Source of the DNA: Pseudomonas paracarnis
Lineage (GTDB): Bacteria > Pseudomonadota > Gammaproteobacteria > Pseudomonadales > Pseudomonadaceae
Direction of reading: 5' to 3'
Length of the DNA stretch: 64,000 bases
Assembly (NCBI RefSeq): GCF_904063055.1
Contig: NZ_CAJFCN010000015.1
Location: 49,012-113,011 of the forward strand
The notes beneath the pieces were generated by a model. The model was not told where the DNA came from. It was given only the letters and a program-made list of their open reading frames with translations, and made no database searches. This document shows positions 16,466 through 27,400 of this stretch, piece after piece. How positions within the stretch are numbered: position 1 is the first letter of the stretch; each line of letters begins with the position of its first letter. The position numbers were made by a program, and so were the translations under genes.

Positions 16466-16942
16466 ATGAATGCCATCGACCTGCTCAAAGCCGACCATGA
16501 ACGCGTCAAGACCCTGCTGACCCAGTTGAGCGAATCCACTGAACGCGGGGTGAAAAAGCGCACCGAGTTGCTGGCCAAACTTGAAATGGAAGTCACCCTG
16601 CACACCCAACTTGAAGAAGAAATCCTCTACCCCGCGTTCAGGAAAGCGGGTGGCAAGGAACAGGACATCATGTACCACGAAGCCAAGGAAGAGCACCGCA
16701 CCGTCGACTCGCTGGTACTGCCGGACTTGAAAAAGACCGACCCATCGTCCACCGAGTTTTCCGGTCGGGTCAAAGTGGTCAAGGAGCTGCTTGAGCACCA
16801 TATCGAAGAAGAAGAAACCGAGATGTTCCCCCAGGCCAAGAAACTGCTGGGTAAAGCGCTGCTCGAAGAGCTGGGGGCCGAGATGGAAGCGATGAAGGCC
16901 GCGCACAAAAAAGCCATGGCGAAAAAACCGCTGGCCGCGTAA
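16466..16942 (+). CDS. hemerythrin domain protein
   Basis: 158 residues, a four-helix hemerythrin/HHE domain. Metal-ligand candidates are His11 (KADHERV), His46 and Glu50 (TLHTQLEEE), His71 and His77 (YHEAKEEH) and His111 or His112 followed by acidic residues (EHHIEEEETEMFP). Such proteins bind a di-iron centre and sense or store oxygen or protect against nitrosative stress. The C terminus is a Lys/Ala-rich tail. GTGAGGT lies before the ATG. Cytosolic and monocistronic. Confidence 0.92.
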   Translation: MNAIDLLKADHERVKTLLTQLSESTERGVKKRTELLAKLEMEVTLHTQLEEEILYPAFRKAGGKEQDIMYHEAKEEHRTVDSLVLPDLKKTDPSSTEFSGRVKVVKELLEHHIEEEETEMFPQAKKLLGKALLEELGAEMEAMKAAHKKAMAKKPLAA

Positions 16943-16967
16943 CGGCTACCTCCTCGCAGCAAAGTTC

Positions 16968-16998
16968 GCGCGACAGTGACCCACAGGCCCTGTCGCGC
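16968..16998 (+). terminator. hairpin after the hemerythrin gene
   Basis: Perfect 9-bp stem GCGCGACAG / CTGTCGCGC with a 13-base loop, 26 bp after the stop codon. No T run follows, so it may be a weak or rho-assisted terminator or simply a transcript-stabilising hairpin. Confidence 0.55.
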
Positions 16999-17125
16999 TA
17001 TCGATTTGCACCGATGATTTCTCCTCGCTCACTCAGCGATCCGGCCGACCGAGCCGGCCTGGCGCCCCATGCTAGCGTGCCATTGCCCTTGGCAGTGGCC
17101 GGGGGCTTTCAGGAGATTCATCACA

Positions 17126-19762
17126 ATGGACACGCACTCCCCCACCTATACCCACCTGTTCAAAGAGGACTGGCACCTGCTGTGTTCGGCCTCTTCCATG
17201 GCGGCAATCGACTCCCCGATCGCCTACCTGAAGGCGTTATACCTGTTTGCCCAAGCGCTGGAAAAAAGCGGTAAAGGCAAACAGCCCAAGGTCACCCTCG
17301 ACCAGCGACGCCCCGAACTCAAGACGCTGCCCCTGGACGAACGCAGCCTCAGCGCTGTGATTCCTCAACTCTCGATGATCAACGAAACCCTGTCCCGCCA
17401 GATTGACGTTCACCTCAAACAAACCCGTCGTGAATACCGCGGTCGCTCACTTGATGAGGTGCTCGGCAAGCAACGTTTCCCCTTCGTGCTGCCGTTCGAA
17501 CGTGCGCATCGGCAGTGTTGGCTCGGTTTGTCCGGCAACAAGCCACAATTGGGCGAACTCAGTTACCGCATCAGCCTCAAGCTGCCCACCAGCCAGCGCG
17601 CGCAAAACACTTACGGCGTGGTCAGGCACGAGGCCTATGAAGCGCAACGTTTGCTGTCCGGGCTGAGCCCTGCCCAGCAGGTGTTATTGACCGAGCCTTT
17701 TTTAAAAAGATCAGGAGACGTACAGGCAGAGGATTTTTTTACCCAGCACTATGGCACCCAGCAGCAGCCCCTTGAGGAGTTGCCCCACTGGTTGCAAAAA
17801 ACCGGACTCACCGCCGATCAGACCGAAGCGCTACTGGCCTGCGGCAAGTATGTGCCGGTGCTGTCGAGCAATGTTCTGGCAAGCGCCCTGCCAACGCCGC
17901 CGGCCAAGCTGCGCCTGCACGACGGTGCCGCGTACGTGAACGGGCCGATCACCGAGGCTGGCGCGACCCAGTCGCCCCTGTCGATCACTACACAGGACAA
18001 GGGTGCTGCGCGCCTGCGCAATACCTCATGGGAACGTTACCAGCGCCTGCACCGAATGATCCGCCTGCAACGCTGGACGCAATTGCCCTTCGACGCACTC
18101 GACGCCCTGTCAACGAGCGTCGTGCGGCGTGAACACGAGGGCGACCCGGCGCGGCCCGCCAACGACAATACCCTGCGCGCACTGGGTGTCTATCGCTATC
18201 TGGAGCGCCGCTACAGCCTGTCATTGCAAGCCTTTGCGGCCGTGCTGGATGAGATACCGGTGTGGGCATCCGGCACTCGTCTGTCACTGTACGACCAGCT
18301 GTTCAACCGCGGCCCGTTGCCAGGCCAGGCATTGACGTTGGACAGGCCGACCCTGGCGCTGAGGGAGGAAATCCCGACAACCCTGCGCCACCAGCTCTGC
18401 ACCGGCCTGCACCTGAGCGATACCCCGGATTCGTTGCACTGGCTGATCAAGCAGGCCCGCCAGCATCTACCCGCTGCTTGCCCGACGATGACGTTTTATA
18501 GCGCGCTGTATCGCCAAGCTCGGATCGCGCAGTTGTTCGGGCTGTCAGTGCTCGATAGCTACCATGTGGCGGCGCTGCTGGGCGGAAAGGATTACACCGG
18601 CCAACTGGTCAACCCGAGCCTGCGTCGCTCGGGCGTGAATGCACCTGCCGACCTGCTCGATGTGCTGATGCAAATGGACTGGCTGGTCCGCTGGCTCAAC
18701 GACACGGGTCAAACGGTCGATCAACTTCGCCGTCAATTGCTATTGGATGCCCAATCTCCACCGCCCCACGTGCAGACGTACATCACCCAACTCGATGAGG
18801 TGGTCGAACTGACTCGGCATGGCCTGTTGGCGCAAGAAGACCTCGCTGACCTGTCATTGCCCCAGCCCGAGCCTGACACCAAAGCGGCGCCCATTGCCTG
18901 GCATGCCCTCATCGTACAAGGGCTGCTGCACAGCCAACCGCTGCTCAAGCCCGCGCCGCCCAAAGAACTGCCCAATGGGCTGGTGCAGCTTATCGAAGCC
19001 CAGACGCTGAGCCTCAACCCAGAACGCAACACGGCTCTGCACAGCGATGCCAGACAGGCAGTGACCAAGAAGCTCGGCGCGTTCTACCAACAAATACAGC
19101 CGCTTAAAGCAAACATCGACACGCTGCTCAACGCCCCCTCACACCTTGCCGGTGACGCCGCCGCGTACCTGCAATGGCGCAAACTCGTGGTTCGACAAAT
19201 TGCCCGAACCGCCACTGCCGAATCCACCACGGAGCTGCACAAAAATGTACTGCTGAGCCTGCCGGATGCCGAAGTGTCCTTGGGGCTGGCAGTGAGCCGT
19301 GAGGCCTTGCAGGCCTTTGTGCTCCATCCGCACTGGCTGAGCCCGGACCACACCGCGGCCTCGCTGCTCAAGCTGACGCTGAGCACGCTGTACCTGCTGC
19401 AACGCTTTGCCCATTGCCTCAGCACCTACGGACTGGCCCAGGACAGCGTGCTCGCTTATTTGCAGCGCGCCAATTCATCCTCCGTTGAAGGCTCCGCCGT
19501 ATCTCACGATGGGGCTTGCACTTCGCAACTGGCCGCATTGCTCAAGTGGGATGTCGATGAAATCAACCTGCTCGTTGAATCCCTGCCTGCCAAACAGGTG
19601 AAGACCCTGGCCGACCTGGACTGGCTCCTGCGTTGCCATGAAGCCGTCAGGCTCACCGGCCTCTCCGCCAACGCCTTGCTCAAGGCTGCCGACCTGCATG
19701 CCACCTTGATGAATGAAGACTGGCAACACGTTGGCTCGGCATTGATCGCCACAGCCCCCTAA
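17126..19762 (+). CDS. tcaA: Tc toxin subunit A, N-terminal component (TcaA-like)
   Basis: An 878-residue protein read as the N-terminal part of a split TcA subunit of ABC (Tc) insecticidal toxins. It opens with the VRP1-type segment (HLFKEDWHLLCSASSMAAID, AYLKALYLFAQALE), and has the family-typical TTLRHQLC/SLYDQLFNRG stretch near residues 400-440 and a long helical C terminus ending with DLDWLLRCHEAVRLTGLSANALLKAADL, which marks the shell-domain repeats of TcA. The start at 17126 follows AGGAG; the frame is open further up without homology. It lies 34 bp upstream of the second TcA component and forms one operon with it and TcB. No signal peptide, as is usual for TcA. Confidence 0.85.
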   Translation: MDTHSPTYTHLFKEDWHLLCSASSMAAIDSPIAYLKALYLFAQALEKSGKGKQPKVTLDQRRPELKTLPLDERSLSAVIPQLSMINETLSRQIDVHLKQTRREYRGRSLDEVLGKQRFPFVLPFERAHRQCWLGLSGNKPQLGELSYRISLKLPTSQRAQNTYGVVRHEAYEAQRLLSGLSPAQQVLLTEPFLKRSGDVQAEDFFTQHYGTQQQPLEELPHWLQKTGLTADQTEALLACGKYVPVLSSNVLASALPTPPAKLRLHDGAAYVNGPITEAGATQSPLSITTQDKGAARLRNTSWERYQRLHRMIRLQRWTQLPFDALDALSTSVVRREHEGDPARPANDNTLRALGVYRYLERRYSLSLQAFAAVLDEIPVWASGTRLSLYDQLFNRGPLPGQALTLDRPTLALREEIPTTLRHQLCTGLHLSDTPDSLHWLIKQARQHLPAACPTMTFYSALYRQARIAQLFGLSVLDSYHVAALLGGKDYTGQLVNPSLRRSGVNAPADLLDVLMQMDWLVRWLNDTGQTVDQLRRQLLLDAQSPPPHVQTYITQLDEVVELTRHGLLAQEDLADLSLPQPEPDTKAAPIAWHALIVQGLLHSQPLLKPAPPKELPNGLVQLIEAQTLSLNPERNTALHSDARQAVTKKLGAFYQQIQPLKANIDTLLNAPSHLAGDAAAYLQWRKLVVRQIARTATAESTTELHKNVLLSLPDAEVSLGLAVSREALQAFVLHPHWLSPDHTAASLLKLTLSTLYLLQRFAHCLSTYGLAQDSVLAYLQRANSSSVEGSAVSHDGACTSQLAALLKWDVDEINLLVESLPAKQVKTLADLDWLLRCHEAVRLTGLSANALLKAADLHATLMNEDWQHVGSALIATAP

Positions 19763-19796
19763 CCCCGTTGTATTTCGCCTGGTTCAAGGAATGACC

Positions 19797-22700
19797 ATGT
19801 CTGACACCCTCACCCACCACCTCAACGAACACCTGCGCGACGCGATGCTGGGGTTCTACCTCAACAGCGTGCTGCCTGAAGACACGGCAGTGGCCGATAC
19901 CGTCAAGACCGTCGACGATGTCTATACCTATTGGCTGCTCGACCCCCAGGTCCGCCATACGGTGCCCACCACCCGTGTCGCCAGCGCCATTGCCAGCCTG
20001 CAGCAGTACATCACTGGCATTTACCTGGGCCTGGAGCCCGGCTACGACGAACAGGGCATGAGCGCTGTCGAGCAGATCGAGTGGCGAGACCAGTTGCTGT
20101 CCTATTCACTGTGGCGTGCCCACCAGCAACTTCAGCACTACCCGGCCACCTACCTGAGCCCTACATTGCGCCATGACAAAAGCGACAACTTCAGGCAACT
20201 GGAGAACAAGCTCAACCAATTTCGCATCGAGCCTGCGCCGCTGCAGACAGCCGTCCACAGTTACCTCAGCCGCTTCGAAGCACTTGCCAACATCAAGACC
20301 CTCAATGGTTATATCGACGGTGATAAAGACAGCTTCGCCAGCAGCACTTATTACTTCACCGGCAAGCCCAGTTCGGAAAACACCTATTACTGGCGCACGC
20401 TGAAAATGGCCTCGGACGACGCGGCCACTCCGCCAGCCTGGTCCGCTTGGCAAAAGATCCCGCTGTCGATTGACGATAACGTCCCCGAACAGACGATTCG
20501 CCCGGTGGTGTTCAACGGGCGCCTCTTCGTGGTGTGGGCCCAATGCATCAACCCGACGTCGTCGTCGAGGGACATCACCCGGATCGGGCGCGGTGATGTT
20601 GAATCGGAGAAGGAATACCAGCAACGGCTGGAAACCCGGATAAAGACCACCTATCTCCAGTTACGCTTGTACTTTTCCTATAAAAAACTGGATGACAGTT
20701 GGAGCGTGCCGCAGGCCTGCATCCAGGAATACAGCCTGGCACAGGGCCTGGATGACTTGAGCTCGGAAGACCTGATGAGCGCCACTGCGTCCATCGCCGT
20801 ACTCGATTCAAAAAGCCAACCGCCGTCACTGTTCCTGGGCCTGAGCGCACAGCCGAACCATCAAACGGCTTCCTCACACAACGGCATGCATAGGCATTTC
20901 TTTCAAGCGGTACGGCTGGATCAGCACTTCAACGTCCATTGGCTTGAAACCCAGGGCAGCACTCGGCGGATGTTCTCCTGGCATAAAGAGTCGGAACTGG
21001 CGGGGCGGTACCTGGCCCTGTTCGGGCACCACAACAGGGCCAGATTTCAATTCAGGGCGCCCGACACGGTCCAGGTCAAAGTCCACTCTCTGACCAATAA
21101 CGCGCCCCATGGCACCACCCATGGCTGGAACTACGAAGACAATCAACAGCATATCCGCAGTCTTTCGGCTGAGAGCGATATTCGGTTCAACCGAACAACG
21201 TCAGTACTGGAGGTCACCACCCGCCTGGCGAAACGCTTCGAACCGCACCGCACTGTCAGGTTCAGCAAGGCAGACGCACTGGTCAATTTGACCATCACCC
21301 TCAGCAGCAGCGGTCCTGCCCAGAACGAGACGCTGGCGTTAGGCCCCACCGCCGAGATTTTCCTGGAGGGCGCCAAGCTGGCAACCTTCTCCAACGTGCG
21401 CATCGACTTGACCCTCAAGTGCAATGAGACCGGCGTCAGCTATGCCCAACTTATAAAAAATGCTGCGAATCAGCCGACGACCTTTACCCTGCCGCAAATT
21501 GAAAAAGATGAAGAAAACCCGAAAAGCACGACATTCAATCTGCGCGACCAACGCATTAGCCAAGAAGCCTTCGACTATTTTTTCAATACGCCAGACGCCA
21601 CCTATACCGTCACCCTGTCGTTCTACAACAATCAGGCGCAGACCAGCAGCCATGCCTACGACTTAGTACTGGACAAGGTCCAGGTCCAGCAGAAACAACG
21701 CCTGTACAAACCCGTGTTGATGTATCCCAAACAAGGACACAGCGCTTTACCGGAAAGCCCTCACCGCAATAACACGGTACTCGTCGGCCTGGCAGACGCT
21801 TCTCGGCGCACCCTGCGCGACACGTTCACTGAACTCTCCGAAACGCACACGCTTGAGGCGCAGATCGAACTCTCCCCCACGACCTTGCACCCCTACGACG
21901 AGGACTCCACTGACACGACGGCTTCCACATTGACGCTGATTCACGGCGTGTTGCTGCTGGAAAGCGATGTGCATTACCCCGACCCCATCATCCTGGGCTA
22001 CGCGCTGAAAACCGCGACCTTCACCCTGCCGCCCGATAACAGCACCCCCATCATTCCACTGGCTCCGTTTATCCGGCGACTCGCAACCCCGCCCTATGGC
22101 GCGGCAGAATTCATTGACTTCGACGGGTCCACGATCGAGTCGATCGATAAGCCTGAAAACAAACGAGCGCCCATACGCACCAACACCTGCGTGGCCGGGC
22201 TGCTGGCAAAAACCGCGGGAGCAGGTTTGCATGAGCTGTTTGCCTTGGCCCCGGATGCCTGGCGCGAGCCGCCATTGCCAGGCGAGGAAAAGCCCAGCCC
22301 ACTGGACTTCCACGGCCCCCATGGCACCTATTACTGGGAGTTGTTTCTTTACCTGCCCTGGCTGTTGGCACAACGCCTGAACCAGGAGCAGCAATACGCC
22401 GAGGCCGAAACGTGGATACGCTACGTGTTCGATCCCGTCCACCCATCTGACGTTTGGCGCCTGCCCGCGCTGCTTGCCAGTGCGCCACAACGCCACAACG
22501 CCTCTGCCCTGCCCCACCCATTGGCGACAAGCAGCGCGGTACATTTTCGTCAGGCGCTGTACCTGTTGTACGTCGACATCCTGCTCAATCGCGGGGATGC
22601 GGCGTACCGGCAAATGACCCGTGACGGCCTGGCCGACGCCAAGTTGTGGTACATCCGCGCCAAGGGCTTGCTCGGGCCAAGACCGCCGCTCAACCCGGTC

Positions 22701-24476
22701 GATCCCTGGGCAGCCACGACCCTGGACAAACTGCAAAACCCTTCCACGCTCGACAGCACGACAGTACCTGCGGGCACCTCGCGGCTGTGTCGATCCCTGA
22801 GCCCTGATCTGCTGCTGCGCTGGGACAAAATCGAATCTCGCCTGCACAACCTGCGCCATCACCTGGACCTGACCGGCAAACCCTTGAGCCTGCCGCTGTA
22901 CGCCGCGACCCTGACGCCTCAAACGCTGCTTGCCGCGTACCAGCAAGGTTCGGTCGGTGCCAGCCTGCGCCCGTCGCTGCGCACCGCCCAGGCCGCGCAC
23001 TACCGCTTCCAGGTATTGCTGGGACACGCCTTGCAAGCGGTCGACAACCTGATCCAGTTGGGGGCGACCTTACTGTCGTTGTTCGAACGCAAAGAGCAGG
23101 CCCAGTACCTGGAAACCCAGCAGCAGCAAGCCTGGGACTTGGCGAGGCTGGCCGTCGAGCAACAGGCCCAGGCCGTACAGTTCGATGCGAGGAACCAGCA
23201 GGCGCTGCTGGCAGGACGCCGCATGGTCGAAGCGCGGGTGACGTTCTTCGAACAGCAGCTCAAGCGAGGCATCAGCCCGGCCGAGGCCCAGGCCACCCAG
23301 GAGTACCAGGACAGTGCGCGCTGGGACACCGCCGCCGCCGTGGCACAAGCCGGCGCGGGGCTGGCGATGCTGATACCGAATATTTTTGGCACCTCCAACG
23401 GCGGCGTGCGCTACGAGGGCGCTTTTCACGCCCTGCACGCGACGGCCCAAGGCATTGCCAATGACAAGCGCGCCAACGCTGCCCACCTGGACCGCACCGA
23501 CCTGTTTGCCCGACGCGCCGCCGAGTGGGCCCATTCGTTGGAACAGGCACGCCTTGAGCTGGCCCAGGTCGACGCCCAGCTGCAGGCTTACACCGAACAG
23601 CAAGCCCATACCCGCTTGCAACTGGGCCTGGCCCAGACCAGCCTGGCCCAAGCACGAAGCCTGTACGACCAGCTCGGCAAACGCTTTACCAACGCCCAAC
23701 TGTATCAATGGCTCAATGGCCAACTTTCCACTTTCTACTACCAAGCCTATGACTCGAGCCTGTCGCTGTGCCTGGCGGCCGAGGCCTGTTGGCAGGAAGA
23801 ACGGGCTCAGTGGGACAAGCACTTCATTCAAACCCAGCATTGGACCCATCAATATCGCGGCTTCAGCGCCGGCGAAGCGCTCAAGCAAAATCTACTGAGC
23901 ATGAGTAACGCCTACGTCACCCACAACGAACGTTTGCTGGAGATCACTAAAACCGTGTCGTTGCGCCATCTGCACAGCCAAGACCCTGTGGCCACGCGCG
24001 ACATGCCCTGGGCCGCGCTTAAAGCCGACCTGCTAAAAACCGGCGCCTTGACCTTTGAACTGACCCTCAAGCTATTTGACGACGACTACCCAGGCCATTA
24101 CCTGCGGCGTATCAAGCACGTCAGTGTGTCCCTGCCCGCCACGCTGGGCCCCTATGAAGACATCAAGGCCATCCTGACCCAAACCGCCAATACCACGTAC
24201 CTCACCCCCGCGGCCAGACACACCGACGCTGCGGTAAAAAAAGACCTGCGCGCCAAACAGCAAATCGCCCTGTCCAGCGGGCTCAACGACAGCGGCCTGT
24301 TTACCTTGAACTTCGACAGCGACGAGCGTTACCTGCCGTTCGAATACACAGGAGCGATCTCCACCTGGCAACTGACCTTTCCCAACCATGCCCGGCAAAA
24401 CGCCCTGCTCGAATCCCTCACCGATATCATCGTGCACCTGCGCTACACCGCTAAAAACACCGGAGGTCAACGATGA
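19797..24476 (+). CDS. tcaB: Tc toxin subunit A, C-terminal component (TcaB-like)
   Basis: 1559 residues carrying the rest of TcA. The ABC-toxin N-terminal domain (about 1-190; YTYWLLDPQVR, ASLQQYITGIYLGLEPG, WRDQLLSYSLWRAHQQ) is followed by a neuraminidase-like beta region (STYYFTGK, YYWRTLKMASDD) and receptor-binding-type beta domains. The long helical pore-forming part comes next (about 1060-1380; many Gln/Ala heptads, EYQDSARWDTAAAVAQAGAGLAM). The end is the TcB-binding domain with EYTGAISTWQLTFP. TcA forms the pentameric translocation channel. The second ATG (19797) is preferred because AAGGA is six bases from it. The stop overlaps the TcB start (ATGA), indicating translational coupling. 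Confidence 0.9.
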   Translation: MSDTLTHHLNEHLRDAMLGFYLNSVLPEDTAVADTVKTVDDVYTYWLLDPQVRHTVPTTRVASAIASLQQYITGIYLGLEPGYDEQGMSAVEQIEWRDQLLSYSLWRAHQQLQHYPATYLSPTLRHDKSDNFRQLENKLNQFRIEPAPLQTAVHSYLSRFEALANIKTLNGYIDGDKDSFASSTYYFTGKPSSENTYYWRTLKMASDDAATPPAWSAWQKIPLSIDDNVPEQTIRPVVFNGRLFVVWAQCINPTSSSRDITRIGRGDVESEKEYQQRLETRIKTTYLQLRLYFSYKKLDDSWSVPQACIQEYSLAQGLDDLSSEDLMSATASIAVLDSKSQPPSLFLGLSAQPNHQTASSHNGMHRHFFQAVRLDQHFNVHWLETQGSTRRMFSWHKESELAGRYLALFGHHNRARFQFRAPDTVQVKVHSLTNNAPHGTTHGWNYEDNQQHIRSLSAESDIRFNRTTSVLEVTTRLAKRFEPHRTVRFSKADALVNLTITLSSSGPAQNETLALGPTAEIFLEGAKLATFSNVRIDLTLKCNETGVSYAQLIKNAANQPTTFTLPQIEKDEENPKSTTFNLRDQRISQEAFDYFFNTPDATYTVTLSFYNNQAQTSSHAYDLVLDKVQVQQKQRLYKPVLMYPKQGHSALPESPHRNNTVLVGLADASRRTLRDTFTELSETHTLEAQIELSPTTLHPYDEDSTDTTASTLTLIHGVLLLESDVHYPDPIILGYALKTATFTLPPDNSTPIIPLAPFIRRLATPPYGAAEFIDFDGSTIESIDKPENKRAPIRTNTCVAGLLAKTAGAGLHELFALAPDAWREPPLPGEEKPSPLDFHGPHGTYYWELFLYLPWLLAQRLNQEQQYAEAETWIRYVFDPVHPSDVWRLPALLASAPQRHNASALPHPLATSSAVHFRQALYLLYVDILLNRGDAAYRQMTRDGLADAKLWYIRAKGLLGPRPPLNPVDPWAATTLDKLQNPSTLDSTTVPAGTSRLCRSLSPDLLLRWDKIESRLHNLRHHLDLTGKPLSLPLYAATLTPQTLLAAYQQGSVGASLRPSLRTAQAAHYRFQVLLGHALQAVDNLIQLGATLLSLFERKEQAQYLETQQQQAWDLARLAVEQQAQAVQFDARNQQALLAGRRMVEARVTFFEQQLKRGISPAEAQATQEYQDSARWDTAAAVAQAGAGLAMLIPNIFGTSNGGVRYEGAFHALHATAQGIANDKRANAAHLDRTDLFARRAAEWAHSLEQARLELAQVDAQLQAYTEQQAHTRLQLGLAQTSLAQARSLYDQLGKRFTNAQLYQWLNGQLSTFYYQAYDSSLSLCLAAEACWQEERAQWDKHFIQTQHWTHQYRGFSAGEALKQNLLSMSNAYVTHNERLLEITKTVSLRHLHSQDPVATRDMPWAALKADLLKTGALTFELTLKLFDDDYPGHYLRRIKHVSVSLPATLGPYEDIKAILTQTANTTYLTPAARHTDAAVKKDLRAKQQIALSSGLNDSGLFTLNFDSDERYLPFEYTGAISTWQLTFPNHARQNALLESLTDIIVHLRYTAKNTGGQR

Positions 24477-27400
24477 GCGTGCGGCCGCCCGAACTCTTGG
24501 AACCGAAGCTTCCTGCGCTGCCCAAGGGCGGTGGCGCCATCCAGGGCCCCGGGGCGCAATGGGGTGCCGTGGGCACACGGGGTGAGGCGTGCCTGGAGGT
24601 GCCCTTGCCCATTTCGCCGGGCCGTGGCTTCACGCCGGCCCTGAGCCTGGGTTATCGCAGCGCCCTAGGCAACGGGCCCTTCGGCCTCGGCTGGGCGATG
24701 TCGGCAGGCGCCATCAGCCGTGATACCCGCAAAGGCGTACCGGCCTACGGTGATGACGACCGTTTCATCAGCCCCCAAGGCATCGACATGATCCCTGAGC
24801 GTGATGCCGATGGCGCAATTCAGGCCACCACCTGGGACCACTATAACGGCCTGGCCCTGGATGAACCCCACCAAGTGGTGCGCTATTTTCCGGTGATAGA
24901 AGCGCGCTTCGACCGTATCGAGCATTGGTCTTGCGACAGCGACAAGGCCGGGTTCTGGCTGGTTCAGGGGGCCGACGGCTGCGTGCACCTGTTCGGCAAG
25001 ACTCTGATCGCGCGCTGTGCAGACCCAAACGACGGCCTACGTGTTGCCCAATGGCTGTTGCAGGAAAGCCTCAACCCTTTGGGTGAGCAGATCTATTACC
25101 ACTACAAACCAGACGACCAGCCGCCAAGCGCCGCCAGGGACTATCGCGCCCAGCGTTATCTGGCGCGGGTGTGCTACGGCAACCTCAAGCCCCTTGAGCA
25201 TCTGGCGCTGTGGCGTGCGGACGCCCTCGCTGACAAGCAATGGCACTTCGAACTGCTGCTGGATTATGGCGAACGCCACACCGGCCTGAGCCAAGTGCCG
25301 ACCTATGCCGAACAACATGCCTGGCCGATCCGCAACGACCCGATCAGCAGCTATGCCTATGGCTTTGAGCTCGGCACCCTGCGGCGGTGTCAGCAAGTGC
25401 TGATGTTTCATTACTTCCCCGACGAGCCGAGCCTGGGCGTCGAGCCGGTGCTGACGCGGCGTCTGTTGCTGGAGTACACCCATCGCCACGCCATCGGCAG
25501 TTGCCTGAACGCTGTGCACAACCAGGCCTTTGACGCCCAAGGGGACGCCAGTGCCTGGCCGCCTCTGGAGCTGGCCTACAGCGCCTTCGTGCCGACGCTG
25601 GACGCCGCGCGCTACCAAGCGTTCGACGCCATGGCGGGCATCAACGACGGGCAGCATTATCAACTGGTCGACCTGTACCGCGACGGTTTGCCGGGCATCC
25701 TGCACCGCACCGATAAAAGCTGGTACTACCGCGAGCCGCTCAGGGCCCCCGGCCGGGCCAGCAGCAATGCGCTGATCTATGGTCCATGGCAGGCCCTGCC
25801 ACGCATCCCCCTCGCCGATACCGCCCAAGCCACGCGCCAGGCACTGGCGGATCTTGACGGCGATGGGCATCTGGAATGGGTGGTGGCGCAACCAGGGCTG
25901 AGCGGTTTTTTCAGCCTCGACTCGCAGCGGCAATGGTCGGGTTTCGTGCCTTTTGCGGCGATGCCCCAGGAGTTTTTCCATCCCCACGGGCAACTGGCCG
26001 ACCTGATGGGCAGCGGAAGGCTGGACCTGGTTCTGATCGGCAGCCGCAGCGTGCGCCTGTACGCTCAGCGCCAGGACGGCGGGTTTGATCCTGGCCAGCA
26101 GGTGCGCCATGCGCCCGACGATGAGGGACTGCCAACCCTCAGCCATTCGCCGGCCGAATTGATCGCCTTTTGCGACCCCCTGGGCAGCGGCCAACAACAC
26201 CTGGTGCGCATCCGCCATAACGAAATCAAGTGCTGGCCCAACCTCGGCCGTGGACGCTTCGGCAAAGGGTTTGTCTTCGCCACGCTGGCGTTCGACCACG
26301 CCAGCTTCGATGCCGAGCATATTCGCCTCGCCGACCTGGACGGCTCAGGCGCGGTGGACCTGATTTACCTGGCGCCTGAACACATACAGATCTATATGAA
26401 CCGCGCCGGCAGCGGGCTGGCATCGGAGCCACTGACACTGCGTTGGCCCGAGGGCGTGCGCCATGACGCGACATGCCAGGTCAGCTTTGCCGACCTTCAA
26501 GGCCTGGGCTGTTCCAGCCTGATCCTGAGCGTGCCGCACATGACACCCCAGCACTGGCGGTATGACTTCGTCAGTCTCAAACCGTATTTGTTAACCGCCA
26601 CGCTCAACAACCGGGGGGCCACCACCCAACTGAGCTACCGCAGCAGCGCCCAGGAATGGCTCGACGAAAAACAGCACGGGCAAACCCTGGGAGTGCCTCG
26701 AGGCAGTAGCCTTGCGTTCCCGGTACAGGTGGTCAAGCGGCAACAGCAAAAGGATCTGGTCAGCCGTAACCGCTCCACCCAGTATTTTCGTTACCGGCAA
26801 GCCTGCTACGACCGTGAGGAACGCCAGTTCATCGGCTTTGGCCTGGTGTTGCACACCGAACAACCTCCTACGGCCGATGCGCCGCCTGGGGTGTTGACCA
26901 AACGCTGGTTCCACACCTTTGAGCCCTCGCAGGAGGCTTTTTACCCGGGCGACCCGCAGGCGCCCGCGCTGGGGCCAACCCTGCTGGGCCAGTTGGAGGC
27001 CGGGCGCACAGGAGATACGCTGATCGCTACGCCCGGCGCAACCACCCGCCGCGCGATGCAGCGTGCATTGGCGGGTAGCCTGCTGCGTGAAGAGGTATAT
27101 GCAGCCGCCGACTCGCCACCACAAGCAGTGCCGTATTCGGTGCAGCAACAGCGCTATTTCATACGCCAACTAAGCCCGTCGGCCAAGGCCGGCGAACCGG
27201 CGGTGCTGCTGCCACTGTTGCTGGAGTCGCTGACCTGTCGCTACGAGCGCCAACCGGGCGACCCATGCTGTCGGCATATCCTCAATCTGCGCTGGGACTG
27301 CTACGCCGGCAATCTGCACAGCGTGGTGGTCGACTACGCTCGTCGCAAGACAGCCAGCGACGCCCCACCGCCGGGGCCGGCCCACGAGCAGCAGTGGTGG

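Noticed and set aside
17014..17125. Extension of the first Tc gene by 19 codons upstream
   Set aside because: The ATG at 17126 has AGGAG in front and begins the recognisable Tc N terminus.
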